This document shows positions 1 to 10,558 of a stretch of 64,000 nt of DNA, in pieces. Position 1 is the first letter of the stretch; each line of letters begins with the position of its first letter. The stretch is taken from positions 81,774,474 to 81,838,473 of the forward strand of contig CP154956.1 in assembly GCA_039621445.1 (NCBI GenBank), in the 5' to 3' direction. Both the position numbers and the translations under genes were made by a program. The notes under the pieces were generated by a model. The model saw nothing but the letters and a program-made list of their open reading frames with translations, did not search any database and was not told the origin of the DNA. The stretch comes from Euglena gracilis (Eukaryota > Euglenida > Euglenophyceae > Euglenales).

Positions 1-1236
1 GGTGAGTTTGCCTTGCGCGGTTTTACATGGGACCCCCCCCCCCCAGAGGATGGGAGCCAAAAGACCAAAAATCAGACTTCTTTTGGACCCAGGTCTTCAT
101 TGGAACTTTCAAACAAAGCAACAATGAAAGCACAGAAATGGAACATATTTGCAGGTGACAAAGGGGGACAGACAACCGATGTTGGTGCAGCCAGCGGCCC
201 AAAAACTGGCAAAGAGAAACAGAACTGGGAAATGATGTCTGAGACAACAAGGGTGAAGATGGAAGACCAATCCGGGGGGTTGGTGGAACAAGATGTCAGC
301 ACCAAAAGGTCTCTTTGCATGCAAATGGAAGGACTGATGTTGGGTGGGGGATGAGGGTGGGTATGAGAAGAACGGAGGAGCCTTTGCAAGGCCAGAGATT
401 GGTTGGATGCATGGTGGGTTTGCAGTGGTTGGACATGGTAGAAGGGGTGGGTGTGCAGTGATTGGGGGGCTCACTGTTGGAGGGGGCCTTTTCAAGCCCA
501 GAGCCTTTTTTTGCCACTGGCTGGTTTGAGGGGACTTTTCAGGTCCAGAGACTGGGGGGGGGGGCTTTTCAGGCCCAGCGGCTGGAGGGGCCTTTTTAGG
601 CCCAGCGGCTGGAGGGCCTTTTCAGGCCCAGTAGCAGGGGGGCCTTTTCAGGCCCAGGGCCTTTTCAGGCCAGTGGCGGGGTTGAGGGTGCCTTTTCAGG
701 CCCAAATACAGTCCACAGTAGCATGGTGAAGTTCTGCAGCAGCAAGACCAAAAAGGGGTGGGAAGCCCAAAAACTTCAACAGCACGTTGAACTGCTCGAG
801 CTGGAGTTCTTGTATGTCTTGTCCTGAGCTTGAAGCTCGCTTGGACTTGACTTGTATTTGTGCTTGACTTATGCTTTTGTCTGCACCAGCAGGACTTCTG
901 TTGCCTGCACCAGCAGTCCTGTAAGTAACTTCGATGATAGTTGAACTCTTGACTTGCATATTAACCCCACCGGGGGTTTTCAATTGTCCGCGATGTATAT
1001 GCGGAAAAAAATAGACACTCAGAAAGAGCAGGCCATAGGAGTTAGGAACGACGTTCCCTTCCGCGATCTGAATCGTTCAAAACTGGTTAAATCTAGTTTA
1101 AAACATTTTTAATGTATTTAACTCTTCCGGAATGTTTTAATTCCAACCCTGGCCATGGGGGTGTCCCCGCGTGACCCCCCTTTTTGGCCAAAAAAGTTCG
1201 GGAGAAAAGTTGGCCGGTGCCAAATTTGATTAAATG

Positions 1237-1312
1237 TTGAGGTACATTCCTAATTTTGAGCAATAAACCCCGCAAATGTCGGGATGGTGATTCCTTATTT
1301 GGTGTCCTAATT
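1237..1312. repeat. dispersed repeat with GGTGATTCCTAATTTGGTG
   Basis: Contains ATTCCTAATTTTGAG, then GGGATGGTGATTCC(T)TATTTGGTGTC. The same order recurs at 10373-10460, with shorter matches near 6948, 12178 and 14620. It is likely an old dispersed element. Confidence 0.6.
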
Positions 1313-1611
1313 TCATACAGAGAATCCTCCACAAAAAGGACACCAAGCCACTTGGGGGGGTCGGCACGCCGTGGCGAGGGGGTCCGGCTAGGGGGGGTTT
1401 GGCGTGGCGAGGGGGTCCCGGAGGGGGGGGGAGGGGTGCGCAGGGGTCTGCCAATTTTTTTTCTGGTGGGCCTGACATGGCGCGGCGAGGGGGTCTGAAA
1501 AGGGGGGGGGTAAAATGGCGTGGCGAGGGGGTCGGTGAGGGGGGGGGGAAGGGGTGTGCCGACCCCCCTTGGTGGGGACGCGGGGGGGGGGGACGCGGGG
1601 GGGGCGACCCG

Positions 1612-1648
1612 GTCGTCAAGGCTCCCGATGGACTGGAGCCTTGACGAC
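1612..1648. repeat. perfect 14-bp stem, 9-base loop
   Basis: GTCGTCAAGGCTCC and GGAGCCTTGACGAC. The loop CGATGGACT contains the ATG of the acidic frame at 1628. Confidence 0.8.
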
Positions 1649-1771
1649 TGGGTCTCCGGCCTGGATGATGAGCGACGGGATGCTCTTGTCTCCCGGCTCT
1701 TGTCCGAGCAAGACCACCCAAGGCACCCCATGCTGACCCCATGCTGTGTTGATGGGGCAGGGTGGTTGTGA
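1628..1771 (+). CDS. short acidic coding fragment
   Basis: An ATG at 1628 starts MDWSLDDWVSGLDDERRDAL and VSRLLSEQ, a helix-like, well-balanced sequence unlike the repeats around it. A GTGAGTG donor candidate lies at 1768. The start codon lies in the loop of the perfect stem-loop at 1612-1648. It may be an exon linked to the frame at 1812-2054; the join is not resolved. Confidence 0.45.
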   Translation: MDWSLDDWVSGLDDERRDALVSRLLSEQDHPRHPMLTPCCVDGAGWL

Positions 1772-1811
1772 GTGTGAGTCATGGTTGTGCTTTTGGGTTC
1801 CTTGCCCCAAC

Positions 1812-2054
1812 ATGCGCAAACGGTACGGCAAGAGTCGAGGCCGTGGGGGAAGCGTGCGGTGGCACCGCAGGAATCCTTACCTCTGCTGCCCGACTCTGCC
1901 TCGTCACGAGCTTGATGTAGATGATGGCCTGGACACTGAGCGTCATGACGACGCTCCGGCCGAGGCTGTTGATGCCATAGCTGAGCGTTTGGATGTTGAG
2001 CTTGCAGCCCAGCTCCATGCTGAACTCAACAATTTGCGCCCACGCCGCAAGTGA
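1812..2054 (+). CDS. possible terminal coding segment, basic then acidic
   Basis: From ATG 1812 the frame reads MRKRYGKSRGRGGSVRWHRR, then LPRHELDVDDGLDTERHDDA, AEAVDAIAERLDVELAAQLH and ends NLRPRRK. The acidic helical half looks coding. The basic N-terminal part may be intron. Not recognised. Confidence 0.45.
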   Translation: MRKRYGKSRGRGGSVRWHRRNPYLCCPTLPRHELDVDDGLDTERHDDAPAEAVDAIAERLDVELAAQLHAELNNLRPRRK

Positions 2055-2589
2055 GCCCACCAAAAATGGTCTTCTCTTGGCTTCCTATTCCCCTTCCTTT
2101 CGGCGATCCACCCTTTCTGGGGACAAAATTTTTTGGGGGAACTTTCAGACGGGTCGCCAATTTCTGATTTCGACCGAAAAAGTGTGGGGGGGAACTTTCG
2201 ACCGGGGAAAATTATCAGTCACCTATGGTATCCGAAAGAGCCATGTTCCCATTTTGAGTTGGTTGGAGATTGCCCTTCAAAGGTTGTCAAAAATGGAATT
2301 TCTTTGGATTTTCTTTCTCTCGCAAAGGCACTCATTGGAAGTACATGGCTTCTCTTGATTTGGATCTCTCACATTTATTGTGACTTTTTGAAGAAGAAAA
2401 AAACAGAAAGCTTTTCAAAAAAAAAGAACACCAGCTCTGACCATGGGGGGTGGTTCGGGGGGTCATGGGGGGTCACGGCGGGGGGGGGGGGGTTAGTTGC
2501 AGGGGGAACACCACATTTTTGGTGGCCAAATCGCCGAACGCGAATTTTTTTGGGAAATCCATAAATTAGCAATTTACCTGAAATTGGGA

Positions 2590-4215
2590 TTTTAGGATGC
2601 AATCCCAGCATGCTTGATGCGATGAAACGAAGAAAAAGGGAGAAGGAAAAAGAACATTGCAAAAACAAGTGAAGTCAAAAATTGTTATCCTTGCCCCTGA
2701 CAAAAAACCGGTTGGTGAGATCAGTTGGGAAGACAATTGGTTTTGCTCATGTGAAGTGTCCATTAGTTTCCTGTTTATTTGGCATGATCAATGCTAATCC
2801 TAGATTGTCCCCCTGCAACCGCTACACATTTCCATTTTGTATCTTTGAATATGTTTGACACCGTTCCCATCTCCTGCTTTTTATTTTCCATTTTGTCAAC
2901 TTCATTTGAGCCCCCTGGCATTCAGCCCATCCTCCCACCTGGAAATTCTACCCACCACAGATCATAGTGTATCCCACATGTTCCCATTTTAAACCGGCAT
3001 TTGTGACAAGAACTGTGTTTGGGCCAAGCAAGGTTCCATGTTTATTGAAAAACGGTTAAGCGCTTGTGACCCCCCCCCCCCAGTTACCCCCCCCCCCCCC
3101 CCCCCCCCATTCCCCCCCCCAATTGGCTAATTGGGGGTCCCGTTGGACGGTCCATTAGCCAATTAGGGGGGGGGGTCAGGCTTATTCGCCATTGGCCGGG
3201 GTAACCCCCCCTAATTGTCCCCCCCCTAATTGGCTAATTGGGGGTCCGCCCGGCCATTTGCCAAATGGGGGGGGGGAGGGTAATTGTTCATACTAGGGGG
3301 CCAAGTCGTTTTGTGGCTCATTTTGGCACAGGCAGGGGGGGGCTCCGCCCCCCGCACCCCCCCCTCCCTTCTATGTTGACAATATACTTGGAGGGATAAG
3401 TCCTTTTTGTGCAAATTTTGACTTATATTGAAAATCCAACGGGGAGAGGTGTTCTTTTGCCATCTTCCCCCCAATTTTTTTGCATATTCACCCCCGATTG
3501 GGGGGTTCTGGAGCCATTTGGGTGGGTTTTGAATGGTGTTGAGGTGATTTGGACAAAAGTTTTTTCCCAGGGGGGGCTTAAAGTCGGCGGTTTTGACCCG
3601 TTAGTGCGTTAGAGTAGGTAGTCGGCCGACTAGTTGGCCAACTACCCACTACCTTACCGACCAGCTACCGACCAATTGGTCGGCCGACTAGTCGGCCGAC
3701 TACCCAATTGGGTAGTCGGCTGACTAGTCGGCCAACTACCCACTACCCCCCCCCCCCCGGTCTACCTTCTGGCACCGTGGGGGGGGGACTATCAATCACC
3801 TTTAGTGCACATGATCTGTGGGGGGTCTAAATTTCTAGGTGGGAGGATGGGCTGAACGCTAGGGGGCTCAAAAAATTGAATGTGTGCAGTTGAATGTGTG
3901 AACTGAATTGGAATGTATGCAGTGGTTTCCGGAGGACAGTGTAGGATTGGCATTGATCATGCCGAACAAACAGGAAAAATTGACACTTTTTGCATGACCA
4001 GCATGAATTGTCTTCCCAACGGATCTCATCAACAACAGTGTGAAGAAAGAGGAAGCACTCCCTTAGAGACTTGTAAGGTCACGACCTTCACAACTGGGGT
4101 TTTGTTAGGGGCAAGGCCTTTTTTTTTTGACTTCGCACTTGTTTTTGCGACATTCTTTTTCCTTCTCCCCTCTTTTCCCTTCTTCGTTTCATCACAGCAA
4201 TCATTCCGGCTAATT
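2590..4215. repeat. large inverted repeat (arms 2590-2985 and 3806-4215)
   Basis: The left arm read backwards matches the right arm over about 400 bases, including ATGATCTGTGG, AGGTGGGAGGATGGGCTGAA, ATTGATCATGCC, AATTGTCTTCCCAAC, GGGGCAAGG and a pyrimidine tract CTTCGTTTCATC. The spacer (3000-3800) is a series of G/C-run palindromes. A third, partial copy in left-arm orientation lies at 6590-6740. Likely a foldback transposable element. Confidence 0.75.
3614..3745. repeat. cluster of TAGTCGGCCGACTA palindromes
   Basis: Repeated TAGTCGGCCGACTA, TAGTTGGCCAACTA and CCAATTGGTCGGCC units, each near-palindromic. The style matches the arms of the 13092 element. It sits in the spacer of the large inverted repeat. 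Confidence 0.7.
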
Positions 4216-4551
4216 GCAGAAAAGCCACACAAAAAAAGGACACCAAGCTACTTGGTGGGGACGCGGGGGGGGACGCGGGGGGGGGACGCGAAGGGGACGG
4301 GCTCAACCCCCAACGTCTTTGGGGGGGGGCTTTGCAGGCAACTGGAGCATAATGGTGTCACTGGTCAAATTGGTGCCTTTCAAGCCACCAGAGCAAAATG
4401 GTGTTGCAGTGATAAAATAGGTGCTGCCCAATGTGTCCAAACTTTTGGGGTACATGTGCACGGGGGCTTGGCAGTCAAGTTCGGGTCCCGAGACCCCCCC
4501 CCCCCTTGTCTGGTTAAGTTTGGACCCTGACAGGGGGGTCCCGCGGGACCC

Positions 4552-4707
4552 CCCCTGTGTGCACTGTGGCTGTTTTTTTGGTGCCTTTTATCCCTTCTTC
4601 TGGCCTGGCGCTGTTGTCCGCCTCTGGCCTTTTTGTCTGTGTGCGTGGAGGTGGCCGGAGCCTGGCGGGACTTACCTTGTTTACGACGCCGGCCACCAAG
4701 CGCCCGC
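4552..4707 (+). repeat. ~150-bp dispersed repeat, copy 1
   Basis: Runs from CCTGTGTGCACTGTGGCTG to TTTACGACGCCGGCCACCAAG. Copy 2 is at 34706-34848, same orientation, roughly 85-90% alike by eye. Confidence 0.75.
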
Positions 4708-5284
4708 CAGGCACATACTCCACTTTAGTTAGGGGGGGGGTCTCCTTCACCGTGGCGACGCACCCCCCCTCCCCGGTGCCTGGGGTCTCCAACAAGATTT
4801 TGTTAGTCCAAACCCCGGACCCCCCCCTCTCGAACTTGACCGGTCCGGTTGGCTCGCAACCTGACAGGGGGTCCTGCGGGACCCCCCCCCCCCCGGTGCC
4901 TGGGCTCCCCCAAATGACCTGGCGGGGTGCCAGGTCATTGGAACCAACTTTTGGCCCTGCCCCCCACCCCGCCAAGTTATTTGGACCCTTTTTTTCAGCG
5001 CCAGAAAAGAATTTTGCCTAAAAAGGGGGTGCCAAGTTACTGGAACCATCTTTTTTGCCCCTCCCCCCGCCAAGTTATTTGGCCCCCGCCCGTGAAGACT
5101 TGGTGTTTTCACAGGCTTTGCAATTTGGTGTTAGTTTGGGAGGCAATGCAGATAACAGAACGACAATGGTTGGGCTGATCATAGTGCCCTCCCCCCATCA
5201 TGTACCCCCTATTATGTACCCCCTGGGAGGGAGGTTAGTCCTAAAGGAATTTTATTGACCCGATAGTGTCCCCCCCCCCCCACA

Positions 5285-5332
5285 ATAGTGTCCCATACCC
5301 GCCCTGCCATTGGGCTGGGTATGGGACACTAT
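5285..5332. repeat. poly-G/C-capped hairpin ATAGTGTCCCATACCC
   Basis: ATAGTGTCCCATACCC pairs with GGGTATGGGACACTAT around a 16-base loop, with a C run before and a G run plus CATGGTA after. The same element recurs at 15555-15602. Confidence 0.8.
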
Positions 5333-5597
5333 CGGGGGGGGGGGCATGGTAATGGGGGGAGCGCATGCACCTGTTTCCACGAGGGATGCCCCTCGCCCTG
5401 CCATCCGCAAGCATGTCCCGCCAAACAACAACATGCCCCCCTATGGTGTACCTCCCCCCTATTATGTACCTCCCCCCAATTTTGGTCTCCCGTGGGGAGG
5501 TACACAATGGGGGGGGGACATGGTTGGGGCCTTTGCAGGCCAAAAGGGGGGCCATTGCATGTCCATAATGAGGGGCCTTTGCAGGCCCAAAAGGTGA

Positions 5598-5654
5598 TGT
5601 TGTGCTGAGGTCCGGCACAACCACAAGGATGAGAAGCGGCATGTTGAATTTACC
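5598..5654 (+). CDS. weak exon candidate
   Basis: The stretch reads AEVRHNHKDEKRHVEFTL and stops at a GTCTTG donor candidate. It is short and charged, with a poor acceptor. It may belong with the exon at 6401. Confidence 0.25.
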
Positions 5655-6400
5655 TTGGTCTTGTCTTGGGACTTGGACACTTGTTACTTGTAACTTGAAA
5701 TTGAAACTTGATCTTTGTAACTTGAACCACACACAGGGGAGTTCACTTCTCAGCCATGTGGTATGTCGAAAAACAGACACTCAGAAAGGAGCCAGGTATC
5801 AAGCCCACAAACAGCTCGGCACGGCTCAGCATGGCTCGGCACGGCTCGACACAGATTGGCACGGCTGGGCACGTCTCGGCTCGCATGTGTCTCGCGCGTG
5901 TCATGCCCGGGCGTCGCCCGTGCGAGCTGTTGTCAGCAGAATGTTCTTTGCCATGGGGACGGGTCACAGCGAGCCGTTGCCGTCTGTCACTTCTTAGTTT
6001 CACTTCTTTTCCCGCTGGTTTTTCCAGAGGGACGTGGGCTTTTTTGTTTTTTTTGATTTCAAGCCCACAGCGGTTAGCCAGCTGGAAGAAGAGCTGCCTC
6101 TTTTTTGAAGAAAAAGAAAATGCCCACAAAAGTCGCGTTGCCGGCAAGAAGAACTGCCTCTTTTTTTTATTATAAAAAAAAGCCCACAAAAGTCGCGTTG
6201 GCGGAGACGCTTGCACGAAAAAACAAAAGCAAAAGAGACATTTACCTGGCCCGGGGCACGGTCTGGTTGAATGCTTCGTCTGGAGTTTCGGGCCAGATGT
6301 CGTCAGTAAGACAACTTTTTTTTCGACCCTGCAAACCATGAAAATCTGTGAAAGCATCTCCAGGCAAAGGAGTTTGAGGAAATTCCCCTTTGGTTTGCAG

Positions 6401-6552
6401 ATGGATGGCAGCAATAATAATGTGAAGGTTGATGACATTGGGCTCGAGTTGCAAGTGGTGCCAATCAGAATCGGCGAAGATCCCAATGAAGTGCATCCTC
6501 CTGCAAAACGATGTGGGCAACAAGATGGTGTTGCCCCAAAAGGATATGAAAG
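6401..6552 (+). CDS. candidate exon (possibly with start codon)
   Basis: Follows TGGTTTGCAG and ends GAAAG before GTGTGAAT (phase 2). It begins MDGSNNNVKVDDIGLELQVV, then PIRIGEDPNEVHPPAKRCG and GVAPKGYER. Composition is clearly protein-like. Not recognised. Its phase fits a short exon at 7139. Confidence 0.55.
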
Positions 6553-6589
6553 GTGTGAATTCCCCATTCACTGGGGGTTGAGCCCCCGT

Positions 6590-6740
6590 GTCCCCCCCCC
6601 CCCCCCCCCCCCCTCCCCACCAAGTGGCTTGGTGTCCTTTTTTGTAGAGCCTTTTTGCAATGCATGCTCGCTGTGATGAACCGAAGGAGAACGACGGGAA
6701 AAGGAGAAAGAACGTCGCAAAAACAAGTGTGAAGTCACGG
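6590..6740 (-). repeat. dispersed repeat copy related to 4117-4280
   Basis: The complement reads ACTTGTTTTTGCGACGTTCT...GGTTCATCACAGC...GGACACCAAGCCACTTGGTG, matching 4117-4260 and partly 1330-1360. The CACCAAGCxACTTGGTG palindrome caps each copy next to a G run. Confidence 0.7.
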
Positions 6741-7054
6741 AGGAACATCTTGAAATCATGTTCAGTCCACGATATGCAGCGTCATGGAAAACCAGCGACG
6801 GAAAATGTGGACTGAACATGGTTTTTGGACCATCAACACGTGTTCTGAACAAGGTTTTTTGCAGTCAAGATGTGTTTTGAATATGTTTGACGGTCAAAAA
6901 CATCAACCCTATGGGTATTCTTAATTTATGGATCCCCTCCCCAAAATTCGTGTTTGGTGATTCCTAATTTGGCCACTGAACATCCCCCAAAAAAACACAA
7001 ACAATTGCAAGAGTCGAATTGTTTGCGTCTTCATGCATGGAGTGGAACTCAAGG

Positions 7055-7279
7055 TCATGCAAAAAAGTGTGAGTTTCTTTGACTGCTGAACGCTTGTTTT
7101 AAACTTTGCGACATTTGAAAACTTATCTTTGTTCGCAGATTGGCCAGCATGTTATGGGTGAGGAGTAATTGTGAGAAGCTATGCTTTCCCATGCTATTCT
7201 CAATCACCTCGCACTTTGTATAGGGAGAAATTGTTTTCCCTTGAAATGCCTTGTTGAACACCTTCATTGTTGAAAATGC
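7055..7279 (-). CDS. coding-like frame on the opposite strand
   Basis: Read on the - strand, FSTMKVFNKAFQGKTISPYT is followed by KCEVIENSMGKHSFSQLLLT and NMLANLRTKISFQMSQSLKQ before a stop. An acceptor-like GGGCAG precedes it. Asn, Lys and Gln content resembles a transposase or other element protein, but I cannot assign a family. Confidence 0.35.
   Translation of the reverse strand, partial: AFSTMKVFNKAFQGKTISPYTKCEVIENSMGKHSFSQLLLTHNMLANLRTKISFQMSQSLKQAFSSQRNSHFFA
7139..7217 (+). CDS. possible exon in phase with 6401-6552
   Basis: Starts after TTGTTCGCAG and reads LASMLWVRSNCEKLCFPMLF, ending TSHF before GTATAG. It keeps phase with 6401-6552. The opposite strand here carries a coding-like frame, so only one of the two is likely real. 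Confidence 0.3.
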
Positions 7280-8076
7280 TGCCCACTCATCAACCTTCGC
7301 ACTCAGCCACCAGGCTCGGGCGCATGCCGCTGTTGTTTACTCCGTCTCGAAGGTTTTGATTCAAAGTCTCCCCTCCCAAAGGAAAAATTGGTCCTACACC
7401 ACTCATAGGTCGGGTCACAGGGGGGTCAGGGGCGGGGTCACGGGGGGAGGTCACGGGGGGAGGGGGGCACCCCAAAGAAATGCTACCCAGAATGGTGGTG
7501 CCCCCGCATCCCCCCCCGCGTCCCCCCCGCGTCCCCAAAACCCACTTTTTTTCAATCCCATTTTTTTGCACATGCGTACACCATGCCCCCCCATCTGTTC
7601 CCGTCCCCAGGACCCTTTATGGCCCAATGGGAACAGTACGGGGGGAACACGTCGGGGGAGGGGACCTAGGTCCCCGTTTGAGCTAGTCTGGGAGGGGGGA
7701 CACTTTGGGGGGGGGTCAAATTTTGGCCTTCGGCGCCAAAGGCGCCAAAGGAAAATCACCACTTTGAGGGGGGTAAACCAAAATTTGCCAAAACTTTTTG
7801 GCCACTTTGAGGGGTGGGGCACTTTGAGGGGGGGTGAGGGTATTCCCATACCTAAACCTTGGGCATAAGGGCCATAAGGGGTCATTTTTGGCAACTTTTT
7901 TGGATGTTCGCAAACAATAGCACATTTGCCAAAATTTAATTTTCGAAAACGTCCCCAAAACGCCGTTTTTTGATCACTTTTTTTTGGGATGTTCTTTTTT
8001 TAAAAAAAGTGCTATGACAGTGGTCTATTCCCCCCCTATGGGAAGCTCGCGGGCATGGTATTTTATTTGTTTGCAG

Positions 8077-8205
8077 ATGCAACTTGCTGCCCATCCTTGT
8101 CGAACAGCAATGCGACCTCGAAGAGGCATCCCCACAACGTCAGGTTTCTCCTCGACAACCACCAAACCAATGAATTGTGTGAAGTCGATATTTATCTTCT
8201 TTCCG
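8077..8205 (+). CDS. candidate exon
   Basis: Follows TTGTTTGCAG. In phase 1 it reads ATCCPSLSNSNATSKRHPHN, then VRFLLDNHQTNELCEVDIYL. A GTGAAG donor lies inside. Another frame (MQLAAHPCRTAMRPR) is also open. It is coding-like but the frame is uncertain. Confidence 0.35.
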
Positions 8206-8215
8206 GTTCTAAGAT

Positions 8216-8547
8216 ACCATGCCCCCCCCCCCCCCCCGATATAGTCCCCCCCCCCCCCCTATTAGTCACCTTTGGTCCCCCAGACAAAAATTTTTTTGAA
8301 GGGAAATATTTTTCTTTGAAAAAAACGCCGAATTTGGCCGTTGCAATTTTTTTTTTGCTGGTTGCCATCCATGAAAAGTTCCCTGGAATGCCCAAAAACA
8401 ACCTTGAAACCCCCCAAGACTTTGGGTAGGGGGCAAAATTTGGGCATAAATCCCCCCCCCCCCCGAGGTAGTCACCCCCCCTGTTAGTCACCCTGGCCAA
8501 ATTTTCCTTCCAGGGGGGGTGACTAACTCGGGGGGGGGGGGGCATGG
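8216..8547. repeat. element with CCATGCCCCCCC / GGGGGGGCATGG ends
   Basis: Inverted ends CCATGCCCCCC (8217) and GGGGGGCATGG are each bounded by TA, as in mariner-type target sites. Internal blocks GATATAGTCC/ TATTAGTCACC and GTGACTAACTCGG are also inverted. No coding. Confidence 0.5.
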
Positions 8548-8591
8548 TAATATTGATCTGAACATTGAACATTGATCTGCTCGGTTTGCAG

Positions 8592-8631
8592 AGTGGTGAG
8601 GTGGTCGACGCCGAGGGCTCACGTGCACAAG
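8592..8631 (+). CDS. short exon candidate
   Basis: Bounded by GGTTTGCAG and GTACCC; reads SGEVVDAEGSRAQ (phase 0 to 1). Splice sites are good but 40 bases is too short to judge coding. Confidence 0.35.
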
Positions 8632-9285
8632 GTACCCCTTTGGATGGGTGGAAAGATGGCAGTGGGTTGCATTTCGAAAGGATTCCAGTTGATGAGAGGG
8701 GGGGGGATATGCAACTTGCATAATTTGCATTTTTTGCATAATCAGGCTTTTCCAAAATTTGCATGTTTTTTTTGCATTTTTTGCATAAAATATTTTGCCG
8801 TGGAAAATTTTTTTTGTAGTTGGTCGCCATGCCATGTTTTGTCTGTGGTCCCTTGCATTCCACGTTGTGCAATGAAATGCGACGTGCTGCCGCTTTATTG
8901 ATGTTCACTGGTGGGACGATTTGCTTAGAGTGAACGTGTAGGTGCCATTCGTGTTTATTTTCAAAGCTTCAGTGCTTGCCGTTGTCTTCCAGGAGGTCTT
9001 CTTTGTGAATCATTGATAGGTACACCGGCATTGTCACATGTTTACAGATTTTTCGGCAGCAACAGGGGTTTTATGCAAGTTGCATTTTTGCATTTTTTTT
9101 GTATTTTTTTGACTTGTGTAATTTGAAAGGCCAAGTTGTATGTTTCCCCCCCTGATGAGAGATAGAAGTTACCTTTTTTCAATGCTTAGAGGTGATGATC
9201 GAGATGCCGAGTTATTCATGGTTCATCAAAGCCTAATGCATTTGAGGACGAGGCATAAAATTCATGTTCTTTTCTCTTTTTGTAG

Positions 9286-9410
9286 ATGAGGCTTTTGAAC
9301 CAGATCCTGAGGTTCATACACTTGGAGGAATACAGGTATTTGTGTTTCAAGAACCTTTGTTCACCAGGATCAACCAGATTATTCATTGCAATCCAATCCA
9401 CTCCATGATG
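9286..9410 (+). CDS. possible exon
   Basis: After TTTTTGTAG the frame reads EAFEPDPEVHTLGGIQVFVF, then QEPLFTRINQIIHCNP. A GTATTTG donor candidate lies at 9336. The continuous frame is protein-like but unassigned. Confidence 0.3.
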
Positions 9411-10135
9411 TGGTGTTTGTTATTTTGTCTGATTTGTCACCGACAAGCTTTTCCAATGCAAAGTGCCCCCCCCCCCCCCTTCAAAGTTGTCATTTTCTTT
9501 CAGTGCCGAAGGTGCCGCACACCAAAATCTCAGCCAAATTTTTGTTGCCAAATTGCCCGAGGGCTTAAAAACATAATGCATTGTTTTGGGGGGCAAAGAC
9601 GGTGCAAAAAAACAGTGCTCAAAAATGGTTGTTTGGGGGGGGTGCGGCCCCAGTAACCTCCCTCCTGACCCCCAGTGTGAACCGCAAATGGGATCTTCGC
9701 GGGTACAGGAAAAGAATGCCCAAAATGACAAAAAGAAAGAGCTGTTTTTGAGCCAAATACACAAGGGAAGGGCCTACCCAAAGGCCTTTCCCCCGGCCTG
9801 AGCAGAATTCTGGTGGCGACCAAAATGGAGATTGGGCCAGAGGCTAGGCACAGTGGGGGGGTTGATGTGAAGGGTGGCGACTTTTCAGATCGGGACAGCG
9901 ATTTTTGAAGGAGAAAATGCCATGACCCCCCCCTCTAAACGAGCCCCCCTTTGTCGGTTCTGGACCCCCAAAGGGCTCACTTAGGGGGGGGGGTCACGTA
10001 GGGGGGGATACTCTCAAGACCCTCCTATTTTTTTAACCATACCTGAATCCTTGAGCTCAGCCCATGGTGTAGAGAACCTTTTTTTTGTGCGAAAGTGAAA
10101 AAAATCATCCACAAAAGAGACGTTCATTTGCATCA

Positions 10136-10243
10136 TGCCTCCTTGCAACAAGCTTTGCGCCGAACGTCATGCATCTGATCCCGACAACATGTCTGCGTCG
10201 CCGGCTTCAAATATCATTCACAATTGGCATCCCCCCCCCTAAG
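10136..10243 (+). CDS. small open frame, possible first exon
   Basis: ATG opens MPPCNKLCAERHASDPDNMS and ASPASNIIHNWH before the frame runs into a C-run and stops. Composition is normal. It could be a 35-codon gene or a 5' exon. Confidence 0.25.
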
Positions 10244-10372
10244 TGAGCCCAAGGGTCATGGTCATTTTTTTGAAAAAATCATCAGAGGGGGTGTTCCCCC
10301 CATGACCCCCTCCGTGACCCCCCCCCCCCGTGACCCGACCTAAGGCCTAAGACGGAAAACAATTTGACCGGT

Positions 10373-10460
10373 GATTCCTAATTTGATAAAATATTCAGGT
10401 GGATTCCTAATTTTGAGGCATAAATTGCAAATTTGGGGATGGTGATTCCTAATTTGGTGT
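10373..10460. repeat. second copy of the GGTGATTCCTAATTTGG repeat
   Basis: Matches 1237-1312 in order and spacing, and itself repeats the core three times. It lies about 100 bases before the element at 10559. Confidence 0.6.
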
Positions 10461-10558
10461 CAAAATACCAATTTCAAATGTGGGGATTCCTATTTGTGCA
10501 TTTTTTCCAATTTTTTTTTCGGTGATTCTCGATTTGGCCACCGTGTTCCCCCCGTGAC

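Noticed and set aside
5743-6567. 274-codon - strand frame
   Set aside because: It crosses repeats and T/A runs, has no splice support, and lies antisense to the better exon at 6401-6552.
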